The notes under the pieces are model-generated. The model ran no database searches. It saw only the letters and a list, made by a program, of their open reading frames with translations, and was not told the origin of the DNA. The position numbers and the translations under genes are program-made. 64,000 nt of DNA from Fimbriimonadaceae bacterium. Its GTDB lineage: Bacteria; Armatimonadota; UBA10988. This document shows, piece after piece, positions 8,575-17,916 of this stretch. Positions within the stretch are counted from its first letter, which is position 1. Every line of letters starts with the position of its first letter. The stretch covers positions 1 through 64,000 of the forward strand of contig JADZEX010000077.1 of assembly GCA_020850355.1 (NCBI GenBank). The letters run 5' to 3'.

Positions 8575-8680
8575 CCTGGCGGGCGTCTATCGCAGCGACC
8601 TCGCCGAGCTCGATGCGAAGCATCTGATCGGCTTCTGCGAAGGCTGGCGCCGGCCGCTCACACCCGACCAGCACCTCACC

Positions 8681-8968
8681 GTGCTGCGGGGCAGCCGTCA
8701 CGTCGTGCTGGCCCGCGAAGGGGCCGCGGGGCCGCTGGTCGGCTTCATCACCGCCCTCGGCGACGGCTGTCAGGCGGCCTTCATGCCGCTCTTGGCGGTC
8801 CTCCCAGCCTGGCGCGGCCAGGGCCTCGGCACCGCACTCCTGCAGCGGATGCTCGCCCTGCTGGCCGCCTACCCCTGCATCGACCTGACCTGCGACCCGG
8901 CGCTGCAGCCGTTCTACGTGCGCTGCGGGCTCCGGCGGTCGGTGGGGATGGTGGTCCGACGGTACTGA
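8681..8968 (+). CDS. GNAT family N-acetyltransferase; homologous frame extends upstream to about 8576
   Basis: LAVLPAWRGQGLGTALLQRML...PFYVRCGLRRSVGMV; upstream in-frame LAGVYRSDLAELDAKHLIGFCEGWRRPLTPDQHLT looks native. Confidence 0.7.
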   Translation: MLRGSRHVVLAREGAAGPLVGFITALGDGCQAAFMPLLAVLPAWRGQGLGTALLQRMLALLAAYPCIDLTCDPALQPFYVRCGLRRSVGMVVRRY

Positions 8969-9010
8969 GCGCGTGGACCGGCGCGGCGCACGGTGTAGTA
9001 CAATCCGCCC

Positions 9011-10738
9011 ATGCAAGCGAATGCGCTCTACTTCGGCGACTGCCTGCCGGTGCTGCGCGGGTTCCCCGACGCCTGCATCGACCTGGTCTACCTCGACCCG
9101 CCGTTCAACTCCAAGCGCGACTACAACATGGTCTTCGCCGGCCAGGCCAGCGCCGACGACACCGCCCAGGTCAAGGCCTTCGAGGACACCTGGTCGTTCG
9201 AGGGCGCCGAGGCCGACTTCAACTACGTTGTCACCCACCACGACCGCCTCAGCCGGATCCTCGAAGCCCTCAAGCTGGCTTACAGCGACGACCGGGCGAT
9301 GCTCAACACGGTCGGCTACCTCGCCGTCATGGCGGCCCGCCTGATCGAGCTGCGGCGGGTCCTGAAGACGACCGGCAGCCTCTACCTGCATTGTGATCCA
9401 ACCGCCAGCCACTATCTCAAGATGGTGCTGGACGCCACCTTTGGACCAGCGCGGTTCCTCAATGAGCTGATCTGGCAGCGCACCCATGCTCACGGCGGCG
9501 CGCGGCGGTACGGGCCGGTGCACGATGTGCTGCTGCTATACGGCTGTAGCGACTCACACTGCTGGACGGATCCCCGTTTACCGCATCGGGAGCCGTACCT
9601 GGAACGGCACTTCCGAAGTGTCGACGCGGCATCCGGCCGACGGTTCCAGGCGATCACGCTGACTGGCTCCGGCGTGCGGCACGGCGACTCCGGGCAGCCC
9701 TGGCGAGGGGTCGACCCGACCTCGGTGGGACGCCACTGGGCGGTGCCGCGGGCCGTCCTGAGCCGCCACGGCCTGGCTGGCAGAAGTCCGCAAGAGGCCC
9801 TCGACGCCCTGGACGCCGCGGGACTGGTCCACTGGCCCGAGAAGGCCGGCGGCGTGCCTCGGCTGAAGCACTACGCCGACGAACTCGACGGGGCCAGCGT
9901 GCAGGACGTCTGGAGCGACATCAACCCGATCTCGGCGCACGCTGCCGAACGCCTCGGCTACCCCACCCAGAAGCCCCTGGCGCTGCTCGAACGGATCATC
10001 GCCGCCAGCAGCAACCCTGGGGACGTGGTGCTTGACCCGTTTTGCGGCTGCGGGACGGCCGTGGTGGCATCGCAGAAGCTGGGCCGGCAGTGGGTCGGCA
10101 TCGACATCACCAGCCTGGCGACCAGCACCATCCGCAAGCGGCTGATCGAGAGCTTCCCGGAGGCCTTCCCGACGCCGGCGAGCATCCCGGTGGTGGGCTT
10201 CCCGGTGGACGTCGCCGGGGCGAAGGAGCTGGCCGGCGTTGGGCGTGAGCTGCCGCCGAAGGAAGCGCTGGCGACGCGGCACAACTTCCAGAACTGGATC
10301 CTCTCTCTGCTGCCGGAGGCCCGACCGAAGGGTGCGGCGCCGAAGAAGGGCGCCGACCAGGGCATCGACGGCCTGTGGCTATGGCAGGACCTGGACGGGG
10401 CGACGCAACGCGGGCTGATCTCGGTCAAGAGCGGCCACGTCAACGCCAGCCACGTGCGCGACCTGGTCGGCACGATGCAGCGCGAGAGCGCCGCGATGGG
10501 GCTGCTGGTGACGCTGGAGCCGCCGTCGAAGGCGATGCTCTCCGAAGCCGCGGTGGCGGGCCGTTACGAACTGGCCCAGGCGAGGGCAAGCTACCCGCGG
10601 GTGCAGGTGGTAACGGTCGAGGAGCTGCTGGCCGGCCGGCTGCCCGAGACGCCGTCCACCAGCCGCCTGCGGGCCTTCAAGCAGGCCGTCGCGGTCGACG
10701 CCGATCTCGGCCGGCAAGGCCGGCTGTTCCCTGACTGA
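9011..10738 (+). CDS. Second DNA methyltransferase-nuclease fusion, paralog of 3256..4719 with a longer central region
   Basis: LVYLDPPFNSKRDYN; DVVLDPFCGCGTAVVA; KKGADQGIDG...GLISVKSG. Confidence 0.8.
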   Translation: MQANALYFGDCLPVLRGFPDACIDLVYLDPPFNSKRDYNMVFAGQASADDTAQVKAFEDTWSFEGAEADFNYVVTHHDRLSRILEALKLAYSDDRAMLNTVGYLAVMAARLIELRRVLKTTGSLYLHCDPTASHYLKMVLDATFGPARFLNELIWQRTHAHGGARRYGPVHDVLLLYGCSDSHCWTDPRLPHREPYLERHFRSVDAASGRRFQAITLTGSGVRHGDSGQPWRGVDPTSVGRHWAVPRAVLSRHGLAGRSPQEALDALDAAGLVHWPEKAGGVPRLKHYADELDGASVQDVWSDINPISAHAAERLGYPTQKPLALLERIIAASSNPGDVVLDPFCGCGTAVVASQKLGRQWVGIDITSLATSTIRKRLIESFPEAFPTPASIPVVGFPVDVAGAKELAGVGRELPPKEALATRHNFQNWILSLLPEARPKGAAPKKGADQGIDGLWLWQDLDGATQRGLISVKSGHVNASHVRDLVGTMQRESAAMGLLVTLEPPSKAMLSEAAVAGRYELAQARASYPRVQVVTVEELLAGRLPETPSTSRLRAFKQAVAVDADLGRQGRLFPD

Positions 10739-10759
10739 GCTGCGCGGTGGGCCGCCCGC

Positions 10760-12259
10760 TCAGGGCTCCATCCGCACCGCCACGTCATTCGCCTGGGCCG
10801 GGCCCGGCGTGCTGCGACCAGCGGCGATCTGGGCGGCCAGCAGCTCCCGCAACCGCGCCACCACCGCGGGCTGCGCCGCCGCCAGGTTGGTGCGCTCGCC
10901 CGGGTCGGCGATCATGTCGTAGAGCTGCGTGCCCGGCAGGCCCTGCTCCCGAGCGGCCTTGTCGCGGGGGGCGCTCCAGCCACCCGAGCCGGGACACAGG
11001 ATCAGCTTCCAGCGTTCGTCGCGAATCGCGAAGCGACCGTCGATGCTGTGGTGGACAACGGTCTGGCGCACCGCCTGATCGGCGCCCCGCAGCAACGGCA
11101 GGAAGCTAACGCTGTCCTCGGCAGCCGTTGCCGGCAGCGGCTCGCCGACCAGCTCGGCGCAGGTGGCCAGCAAATCGAACAGACCGACCAGCCGGTGGCA
11201 GAAGCGTCCTGCCGGGGTGACGCCGGGCCAGCGCGTCAGCAACGGGATGCGGTGCCCGCCGTCCCAGATGTCGGCCTTGTAGCCGCGGTAGATGGCGCTC
11301 GGGTAGTGCCCCATCTGCTCCAGCGCGGCGGTGTCGGCCATCGGCGAGCAGCCGTTGTCGCTGGTGAACAGCACCAACGTGTCGTCGGCCAGGCCGTGCT
11401 CGTCAAGGGCGGCGAGCACCGCCCCGACGGCGGCGTCGGTCTGCATCACGAAGTCGGCGTAGGCGTTCAGCCCGCTGCGGCCCTGCCACTCGGCGGTCGG
11501 CAGAATCGGCGTGTGCGGCGAGTTCAGCGGCAGGTACAAGAAGAACGGCTGCGGACCACGGTGCTGCCCGAGGTAGCGCACCGCGCGCTGCGTGATCGTC
11601 GGCAGCACGTCGATCGCTTCGAAGCTCGCCGCTGCTGGTCCCTCGCGGATCCACTTCTTGGTGGTCGTCGGCAAGTCGCGACAGCGGTCGCCCTCGATCC
11701 AGACGTAGGGCGGCATGTCCAGCGAAGCGCTGATGCCGTAGTACTCGTCAAACCCCAGATCGCACGGCCCCCCGGTGATCCGCGCGCCGTAGTCGATGGT
11801 CTGGAGGTCGCCCGAGTCGACCTGCCGGTGACCCGCCCGCGGCTGCCAGCCGAGGCCGAGATGCCACTTGCCGAAACAGGCCGTGTGGTAGCCCTGCCGC
11901 CGCAGCAGCGCGGGCACGGTCAGCCGGTCGGGCGCAATCAGCGGGGCGTCGGCGCCGTACAGCACGCCGTGCTGCAGCCGGGTGCGCCAGCAGTAACGGC
12001 CGGTCAGTAGCCCATAGCGGCTGGGCGTGCAGACAGCCGACCCGCTGTGGGCGTCGGTGAAGCTGAGCCCCTCGCGCACCAGCCGGTCACAGTGCGGCGT
12101 GGCGATTCGGCCGCGGGTCGGGTTGAGCGCGCTGATGTCGCCGAAGCCCAGGTCGTCGCACAGGATCACCACGATGTTCGGACGTCTTCGCGGCGCAGCC
12201 CCAGCGGTCAGGGCGGTCGCGGCCAGGGCAGAGGTGTGCATGAAGTGTCGCCTCGTCAT
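10760..12259 (-). CDS. Sulfatase (arylsulfatase-type)
   Basis: PNIVVILCDDLGFGD; sulfatase signature CTPSRYGLLTGRY; Tat-like MTRRHFMHTSALAATALTAG. Confidence 0.88.
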   Translation of the reverse strand: MTRRHFMHTSALAATALTAGAAPRRRPNIVVILCDDLGFGDISALNPTRGRIATPHCDRLVREGLSFTDAHSGSAVCTPSRYGLLTGRYCWRTRLQHGVLYGADAPLIAPDRLTVPALLRRQGYHTACFGKWHLGLGWQPRAGHRQVDSGDLQTIDYGARITGGPCDLGFDEYYGISASLDMPPYVWIEGDRCRDLPTTTKKWIREGPAAASFEAIDVLPTITQRAVRYLGQHRGPQPFFLYLPLNSPHTPILPTAEWQGRSGLNAYADFVMQTDAAVGAVLAALDEHGLADDTLVLFTSDNGCSPMADTAALEQMGHYPSAIYRGYKADIWDGGHRIPLLTRWPGVTPAGRFCHRLVGLFDLLATCAELVGEPLPATAAEDSVSFLPLLRGADQAVRQTVVHHSIDGRFAIRDERWKLILCPGSGGWSAPRDKAAREQGLPGTQLYDMIADPGERTNLAAAQPAVVARLRELLAAQIAAGRSTPGPAQANDVAVRMEP

Positions 12260-14787
12260 CGCTCGGCTGGCTCGGGTTGCGGGCCAATCAGCTCGACCGG
12301 AATCCGTTCGAAGCCCAGCTTCCAGGCCGGCGAATCGGGCGCCAGGGTGTAGTCGTCGTGGGCCGGATCGACGAACTTCGGATCGGCGATCAGGCTCCCG
12401 GCGTCCTGGCCGGCCGCCAGCCACTCGGCCCAGGTCCCGACGTAGGTCAGTTTGCGCTCGACCAGACGGGGGTCGCCGCCGATCAGCCAGTAGAGGTTCT
12501 GCTCCGCCCGCAGCATGTTCGGCTGGTTGCGATAGCCGTAGACCAGATCGGCCTCGGGCCGGCTGTAGACGATGATGTTGCGGCGGAGCAGGTTGTCCCG
12601 GCAGTAGTCGTCGCGCGGTTGCATGCGGACCTGGTGGTGGTAGCCCTCGACCAGGATGTTGTTCTCGACCCGGACATTCTGGCCGCCGTGGATGCAGACC
12701 CCGCCGAGCTGTGTGCGGGCGATGATGTTGCCGTAGATCAGCGTGCCGCTGCTGTAGTCGTCCATGTAGACGCCCCAGGTGAAGTGCGGCGTGTGGATCT
12801 GGCCGTCGGCGTCGGTCATCAGGCCGACCACGTCGAGAATCCGGTTGAACCGGATGATGTTCCCGCTGTCGCGGTGCTCATAGCCGAGGGTCTCAATGGC
12901 GCCGGTGTCGTTGGTCTCCAGGTTGCTCCGCTGCAGGTCGTTGTACTCAATCACATTGCGGTGGCTCAGCCGGTCCTCGCCCTGGCTCTTGAACGAGATC
13001 GCGTAGCGCGGCACGTCGGTGATCCGGTTGTGGGCCACCAGGCAGTCGCTGGCATGTGTTGCGTAGACCCCCGCCACATGCTTGTAGCGGCGCCCCAGCC
13101 GTTGCATCGTGTTGTGGGTGATCTGGCAAGGGTGCGGCTGCACCGCCGTGCCGCCCTGCAGGTGGACCCCACCCATGCCCAGGTCGTGGAAGGTGCTGCG
13201 GGTGACTGCGACTTCGTGGCTGCGCTCGGTCAGCTTGACGCCGTAGCCGCCGCACCAGCGGAAGGTGCAGCCCCGGATCCGACAGTGCCGCGCGCCCGCC
13301 AGGCGAATCGCGCCGTCGGTCGGGGTGTAGTAGTCGCGGGTCAGGTTGTAGCTGGTGTCGGTGCAGGTCAGCCCGCGCAGCTCGATGTGCTCGGCCCAGC
13401 GCTCCTGGGCGGCGTCGCCCCGCAGCTCAATCAGGTGGTCCAAGAGCGGCGCCACCACCGGCACGTTCGGGAACGGCTCGTCGCCAGGGATGTAGAGCAG
13501 TTCGCCAGCCGCCCGGTCCCAGAACCACTCGCGCGGCGCGTCCAGCAGCTCGCGGGCGTTCTCGACGAAGTAGCGATTACCCGGCCGGACGTCCTGCGCG
13601 GCGCCGCCCTCGGTGAACACAATCCGGCGTTTGTCCGGGTCGATGCTCGCGATCGGCACGATGGCATTGACCCAGCCCCAGGCGATGAAGACATGGACCT
13701 CGGCCCCCCGCGGGTCGGCGATGGCCGGCAGCGCCTCGGGGGCGTAGGTGAGGTGCGTGCGTTGTCCCGGCGGGGTTACCTTCGGGACGTTCAGCTCGGC
13801 GCCTTCCTGTCGGTCGCAGGCCTCGCACTGCACCAACAGCAGGTGCCCGCCGGCCGGCAGCTTGACATCGGCCGCGCCCCACCATTGCACCGCGCCGACG
13901 GCCTGGTTGGGGTCCCAGCCGGCGTCGCTGCACAGCGCGAAGGCATCCAGGTTGAGCCCGCCGCCCTGGACGTTGCGCCAGGTCAGCCGTTGGCGACCGG
14001 CCGGCAGCTCCAGCGTCGCCGCGCGGGCCCACTGGAAGGTGCTCCAGCCCCCGGTGTCCGGCAGATTCTGCAACGGCACGCCCGGCGCATCGTTCACCGC
14101 CAGGGTGCTCGCGCCGCTCATGTCGGGCTTCTGGTAGGCCGCCATGTGGTGCGCGTAACGCAGCCAGACCGTGTAGTTGCCGGCCGCCGGCACGTCGACC
14201 GTCCAGCCCAACAACGTGCCGACGTTCTGGGTGTTCTGCACCCCTTGGTTCAGCGCCCCCCGCTCCCACGGCTCGCCGCCAAACTGCGCGCAGGCCCAGC
14301 CGCCGGTGATCGGCTGCGCCGGATCCGCATTGGGGTGGCGCGCACGGTCGGCCCAGCGGTCGCCCACCCGCAGCAGCTTGAAGTCGAGCTGGCCCGCCGC
14401 GGCCTCCGGCAGCTTGGCAACCCACAGGTTGCCCCGCCGCGTCCAGCCGCTGATCGGCCGGCCGCCGCTTAGGATCACCTCGCCGCCCTCACCGGCCCGC
14501 CAGACCGCCGGGGCGCCGTCGCGTCCGGAATCCTCCGGCCCGAGCACCAGCGGCGCGCTCAGGTGGTAGGTCCCCGGCGCCAGCACCACCTCGACGCCGC
14601 CGCCCGCCGCCAGCGCTGGCCGCGCCAGCGCCTGCGCCCGGGGCAGCGTCGCGACGGGTCCGTCGGGTGCGGTCAACGCGGCGCGCCGGCCGCTCCAGGC
14701 ATCGTTCCCGCCCGGCGCCACATGCACCGTCACGGGCGGCGCGGCCAGCAGCGCGGTGCTCAGCAACCAGGGTAACTCGACCAACAT
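12256..14787 (-). CDS. Secreted right-handed parallel beta-helix repeat protein
   Basis: Signal peptide; VHVAPGGNDAWSGR...; repeated N-x-I-turn pattern (IRGCTFRWCGG, ITHNTMQRLG, VAHNRITDVPRYAI, IYGNIIARTQLGGV, VENNILVEG); start M at 14787. Confidence 0.75.
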   Translation of the reverse strand: MLVELPWLLSTALLAAPPVTVHVAPGGNDAWSGRRAALTAPDGPVATLPRAQALARPALAAGGGVEVVLAPGTYHLSAPLVLGPEDSGRDGAPAVWRAGEGGEVILSGGRPISGWTRRGNLWVAKLPEAAAGQLDFKLLRVGDRWADRARHPNADPAQPITGGWACAQFGGEPWERGALNQGVQNTQNVGTLLGWTVDVPAAGNYTVWLRYAHHMAAYQKPDMSGASTLAVNDAPGVPLQNLPDTGGWSTFQWARAATLELPAGRQRLTWRNVQGGGLNLDAFALCSDAGWDPNQAVGAVQWWGAADVKLPAGGHLLLVQCEACDRQEGAELNVPKVTPPGQRTHLTYAPEALPAIADPRGAEVHVFIAWGWVNAIVPIASIDPDKRRIVFTEGGAAQDVRPGNRYFVENARELLDAPREWFWDRAAGELLYIPGDEPFPNVPVVAPLLDHLIELRGDAAQERWAEHIELRGLTCTDTSYNLTRDYYTPTDGAIRLAGARHCRIRGCTFRWCGGYGVKLTERSHEVAVTRSTFHDLGMGGVHLQGGTAVQPHPCQITHNTMQRLGRRYKHVAGVYATHASDCLVAHNRITDVPRYAISFKSQGEDRLSHRNVIEYNDLQRSNLETNDTGAIETLGYEHRDSGNIIRFNRILDVVGLMTDADGQIHTPHFTWGVYMDDYSSGTLIYGNIIARTQLGGVCIHGGQNVRVENNILVEGYHHQVRMQPRDDYCRDNLLRRNIIVYSRPEADLVYGYRNQPNMLRAEQNLYWLIGGDPRLVERKLTYVGTWAEWLAAGQDAGSLIADPKFVDPAHDDYTLAPDSPAWKLGFERIPVELIGPQPEPAER

Positions 14788-14843
14788 GTGGCGACTCCCG
14801 TCCGCGCGGTTGTCGCCAGCAACGGCGATTCCTGCCGGCTCCC

Positions 14844-15653
14844 TCAGCGCCGCCCCCAACTGCTCGCCGGCACGTGCGCCGCGGTCACCTCCAGGCCCTG
14901 GTTGAGGTGCTCCGCCAGCAGTGCGGCGTCGGCCGACCAGAGGCACTCCAGCTGCTGCGGCTGGAACAACGCCAGGTGCCCGCTCTGCGCCCCGTCCTGC
15001 GCCACCAGCGTACGGACCTCCCAGACGCTGGCCCCCAACGGCGTCGCGACATCGGCCAGGGCGGTGCCCAGGCAGCCTTCGAAGTAGTCCCGCTCGCGCA
15101 GCACGGCAGCCACTCGCCCCAGCAGCCCATCCGCCGCCGAAAGCGGATGCTCGACGTACTCGTCGGTGACCACCCGCACCAGCACCTGCGGCGGCGCGGC
15201 TGGATGGGCCCGCCAGTGCAGCAGGCTGGCCCGCCGGAACTCCAGGCGCAGCGCGCGGCCCGGGACCACCAGCAGCACCCGCAACCCCACCCCGGGGTGT
15301 AGCACGCGGGCCGCCAGGTCGGCGCGCGCGACCTCCAGCAGCACATAGGCCGGATCGCCCGCCGCAACCTGCCAGAGCTGTCCCCGCGGCGAAACCGCCT
15401 GCGGGTCGTTGCTCAACCAGCCGGTCAGCTTCCCGAGGCTCGGCCCCTGCTCCGCCACGCCAAAGACCAGCAGCAGCTCGGCGGTCTGCCGCGCCGTGCG
15501 GATCTGTTGCCCCAGCCGGTCCTGCAGGCCCGACAGCGACGAGCGCACCCGCAACGGCCGCTGCGGGTCCATCACGCCGTCTTTGGCCTCTGGCTGCAAG
15601 GCCCGCAGCCTCGCCAGCAGGCGGCTGCCACCGGTCGGTAGGGCGTCACTCAT
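14844..15653 (-). CDS. Hypothetical protein
   Basis: Long ORF in a consistent operon direction; M at 15653 (MSDALPTGG) likely start; no family recognised. Confidence 0.55.
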   Translation of the reverse strand: MSDALPTGGSRLLARLRALQPEAKDGVMDPQRPLRVRSSLSGLQDRLGQQIRTARQTAELLLVFGVAEQGPSLGKLTGWLSNDPQAVSPRGQLWQVAAGDPAYVLLEVARADLAARVLHPGVGLRVLLVVPGRALRLEFRRASLLHWRAHPAAPPQVLVRVVTDEYVEHPLSAADGLLGRVAAVLRERDYFEGCLGTALADVATPLGASVWEVRTLVAQDGAQSGHLALFQPQQLECLWSADAALLAEHLNQGLEVTAAHVPASSWGRR

Positions 15654-15823
15654 CGAGGCGCTGCTCCAGCCCTGCGTGACATGGCGGCAACAACCCGGCA
15701 AGGGCTTCGTCAACCCGCGCCGCTGCCCTGTTTGGGCTATCGCGGCAACATAACGTGGAGTTGAACCAGCCGGGAGGGAAGCGCGCGCTGGCGGCCAAGC
15801 GCCCGCCTGGCTGGGAGGCTGTG

Positions 15824-16864
15824 ATGACCTCGCGCGAACGCCTGGAGACCGCCCTGCGCGGCGGCACGCCCGACCGGGTGCCCGTCTCGCCCTTCGGTTG
15901 GGGGCATGTCAACCCCGACAGCGCCATGGGGCAGCGGATGCTGGCCGAACTCGACATGATCCTCTGCGTCGGCGGCGGCGGCAACCCGTTCTGGGGCGCG
16001 CAGGTCGACACCACCAGCAGCCGCGACGGTGATGCCACCACCACCATCTTCCACACGCCCCGCGGCGACCTGCGCACGGTCCACCGCCGCACCTCGGTCA
16101 CCTCGGCGACCACCGAGTTCCTTTGCCGCACCCCGGCCGACCTCGACCTCGTGCGCAGCCTGCCGCACACCCCGTCGGGGATCGCCCCCCGCGAGTACCA
16201 CGCCTGGGTCGACCGCGCCGGCGACGAGGCCATCGTGATGGTCGGCCTGGCCGACGCCATCTGCTGGCCGGCGGCGCTGTTCAGCCCCGAGGACATGTGC
16301 CTCTGCTGGGCCGACGCGCCAGACGAGCTGGTCGCCATCACCAACCTGGCCCAACAGCGGTTGCTGCCGTATGTCGAAGCCCTCTGCCAGGCCGGCGTCC
16401 GGGCCTTCCGCATCGTCGGCGGCGAGTACGCCACCACCCAACTCGGCCCCCGCGGCTTCGACGCCCTGGTGGCCCAGCAGGACCGCGAGCTGTGCGACCT
16501 GATCAAGAGCTACGGCGGCCTGGCCTACTGGCACAACCATGGCGTGGTGATGCCGTTCCTGGAGCAGTTCAAGGCGGTCGCCCCCCACGCCATCGACCCC
16601 TTCGAAGCCCCACCCTACGGCGACTGCAACCTGCGCGAGGCGAAGCGCGTGCTGGGCGACATTTGCCTGGTCGGCAACCTCGACGATATGGAGCAGTACG
16701 AGCAGCTCCCCCACGACGAACTCCGCCGCCTGGCCGCCGAACGCCTGCAAGCTGCCGGCCCGACCGGCTTCGTCCTCGGCGGCACGGCCAGCGGCACCTA
16801 CACCGAAGTCGGCGCGGCCGGCTTCCTGGCGGTGGTGGAGGTGGCGGAGGCGTTTCGGGGGTGA
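15824..16864 (+). CDS. Uroporphyrinogen decarboxylase-like protein
   Basis: MTSRERLETALRGGTPDRVPVSPFGW; CLVGNLDDMEQYEQLPHDEL; M at 15824. Confidence 0.75.
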   Translation: MTSRERLETALRGGTPDRVPVSPFGWGHVNPDSAMGQRMLAELDMILCVGGGGNPFWGAQVDTTSSRDGDATTTIFHTPRGDLRTVHRRTSVTSATTEFLCRTPADLDLVRSLPHTPSGIAPREYHAWVDRAGDEAIVMVGLADAICWPAALFSPEDMCLCWADAPDELVAITNLAQQRLLPYVEALCQAGVRAFRIVGGEYATTQLGPRGFDALVAQQDRELCDLIKSYGGLAYWHNHGVVMPFLEQFKAVAPHAIDPFEAPPYGDCNLREAKRVLGDICLVGNLDDMEQYEQLPHDELRRLAAERLQAAGPTGFVLGGTASGTYTEVGAAGFLAVVEVAEAFRG

Positions 16865-16952
16865 GGGGCATAACGCACTCGCCCGTCTGACCGACATGAC
16901 GGATGGGTCTGGTCCGACCGATCCCCAGACCAGTAGGCCCTGCCCCTGCTGG

Positions 16953-16980
16953 TTGCCTCCCGGCCTGGGTCCGGTATACT
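16953..16980 (+). promoter_or_regulatory. Candidate sigma70-type promoter (TTGCCT-N16-TATACT)
   Basis: Just upstream of the truncated amidohydrolase start at 17006. Confidence 0.45.
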
Positions 16981-17005
16981 CTGCTGCCGTCAGCCGGAGC
17001 CCCCC

Positions 17006-17182
17006 ATGCCCATCATCGACAGTCACATCCACCTTTGGTCCCATGATATGGCCCGCTACCCCGACATCGCCTGGCGGGAGGCGGGCAACTCGCGCCTTCC
17101 GGCGGTCGATGGGTCGGCGGGACGGTTGGTGGAGGCCCGACGTGGGAGGAAGGCCGGTCGGCAGAACGGCTCCTCCTGCTAG
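17006..17182 (+). pseudogene. 5' fragment of the amidohydrolase gene at 17917 (MPIIDSHIHLWSHDMARYPDIAWREAGNSRLPAVDGSAGRLV then unrelated tail and stop)
   Basis: 17006-17132 aligns with 17917-18043 with about 10 mismatches in 127 nt, no gaps; homology stops abruptly. Confidence 0.85.
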
Positions 17183-17375
17183 CAGCGCTCGCGATAGATT
17201 GGTAGGATGTGGTAAGCTCCCTACGCATATGGGCCGACCGCGCTCCACGACCCGTGCTGCAGTCGGGCCGTGGCTCCACGGCGCCGCGAGTGCGGCGGCA
17301 CCGCGACGCCGGCCAACCGGGATGGGCTCGCCGTGACTTGTGGCCTCAGGCCAGACTTGCCTGAAGGACGGGACC

Positions 17376-17891
17376 ATGCTAGGCGTCTACTTCATCGACT
17401 TGCCCGTGTACCGGCTACCGCGCGAAGAGTATGACGCTGCCATCGACGAGCACGTCCGTCAGCGCATCCAGGGCCTGGATGATGCAGACACCACACTGAC
17501 ACAGTCGTTCCTAGCTCGCAATCCCCATGTGGAAGCACAGTGGCGCCATGCAGCCCGGGTGGAGTTTGGCGGCGAGTGGAAGTACAACGAGATAATAGGG
17601 TTCATTGAGATGCACTTTCTTGGAAGACAGATAAGAGGCGAATACTGGCAAGTGTCCTCCAAGCGCATCACAAGGACCCGCCGAAAGCTGTTCAAGCACC
17701 AGACATGGAATCTCGCTAATGAGTTGAAGATCCCCGAGAGGGCCACCAATGCTGCAATATACGATCTTGTGAAAGGCTATGTAGCGGCCTGTTCGCGTGC
17801 TCTCAAGGGGCGCTACATAGACACCAGTCGTCTCGAGCAGATCGGATCATATGTCGACTGGGTGAGTTTGGTGGCATCTCAGGCACACTAG
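17376..17891 (+). CDS. Hypothetical protein, visibly AT-richer than its surroundings
   Basis: MLGVYFIDLPVYRLPREEYDAAIDEHV...GGEWKYNEIIGFIEMHFLGRQIRGEYWQVSSKRITRTRRKLF...; lies between the duplicated gene starts. Confidence 0.7.
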   Translation: MLGVYFIDLPVYRLPREEYDAAIDEHVRQRIQGLDDADTTLTQSFLARNPHVEAQWRHAARVEFGGEWKYNEIIGFIEMHFLGRQIRGEYWQVSSKRITRTRRKLFKHQTWNLANELKIPERATNAAIYDLVKGYVAACSRALKGRYIDTSRLEQIGSYVDWVSLVASQAH

Positions 17892-17916
17892 CCCACCCGA
17901 CTGGAGAGCCTACCCC

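Noticed and set aside
9011-10738. Plain type III Mod subunit
   Set aside because: No res gene adjacent and a C-terminal nuclease-like domain is present.
16900-16935. Hairpin GGTCTGG...CCAGACC as terminator
   Set aside because: Only a 7-bp stem with no T tract; too weak to call.
17176-17185. CTGCTAGCAG palindrome at the end of the truncated gene as a recombination site
   Set aside because: A 10-bp palindrome is expected by chance in this length and has no partner at 17916.
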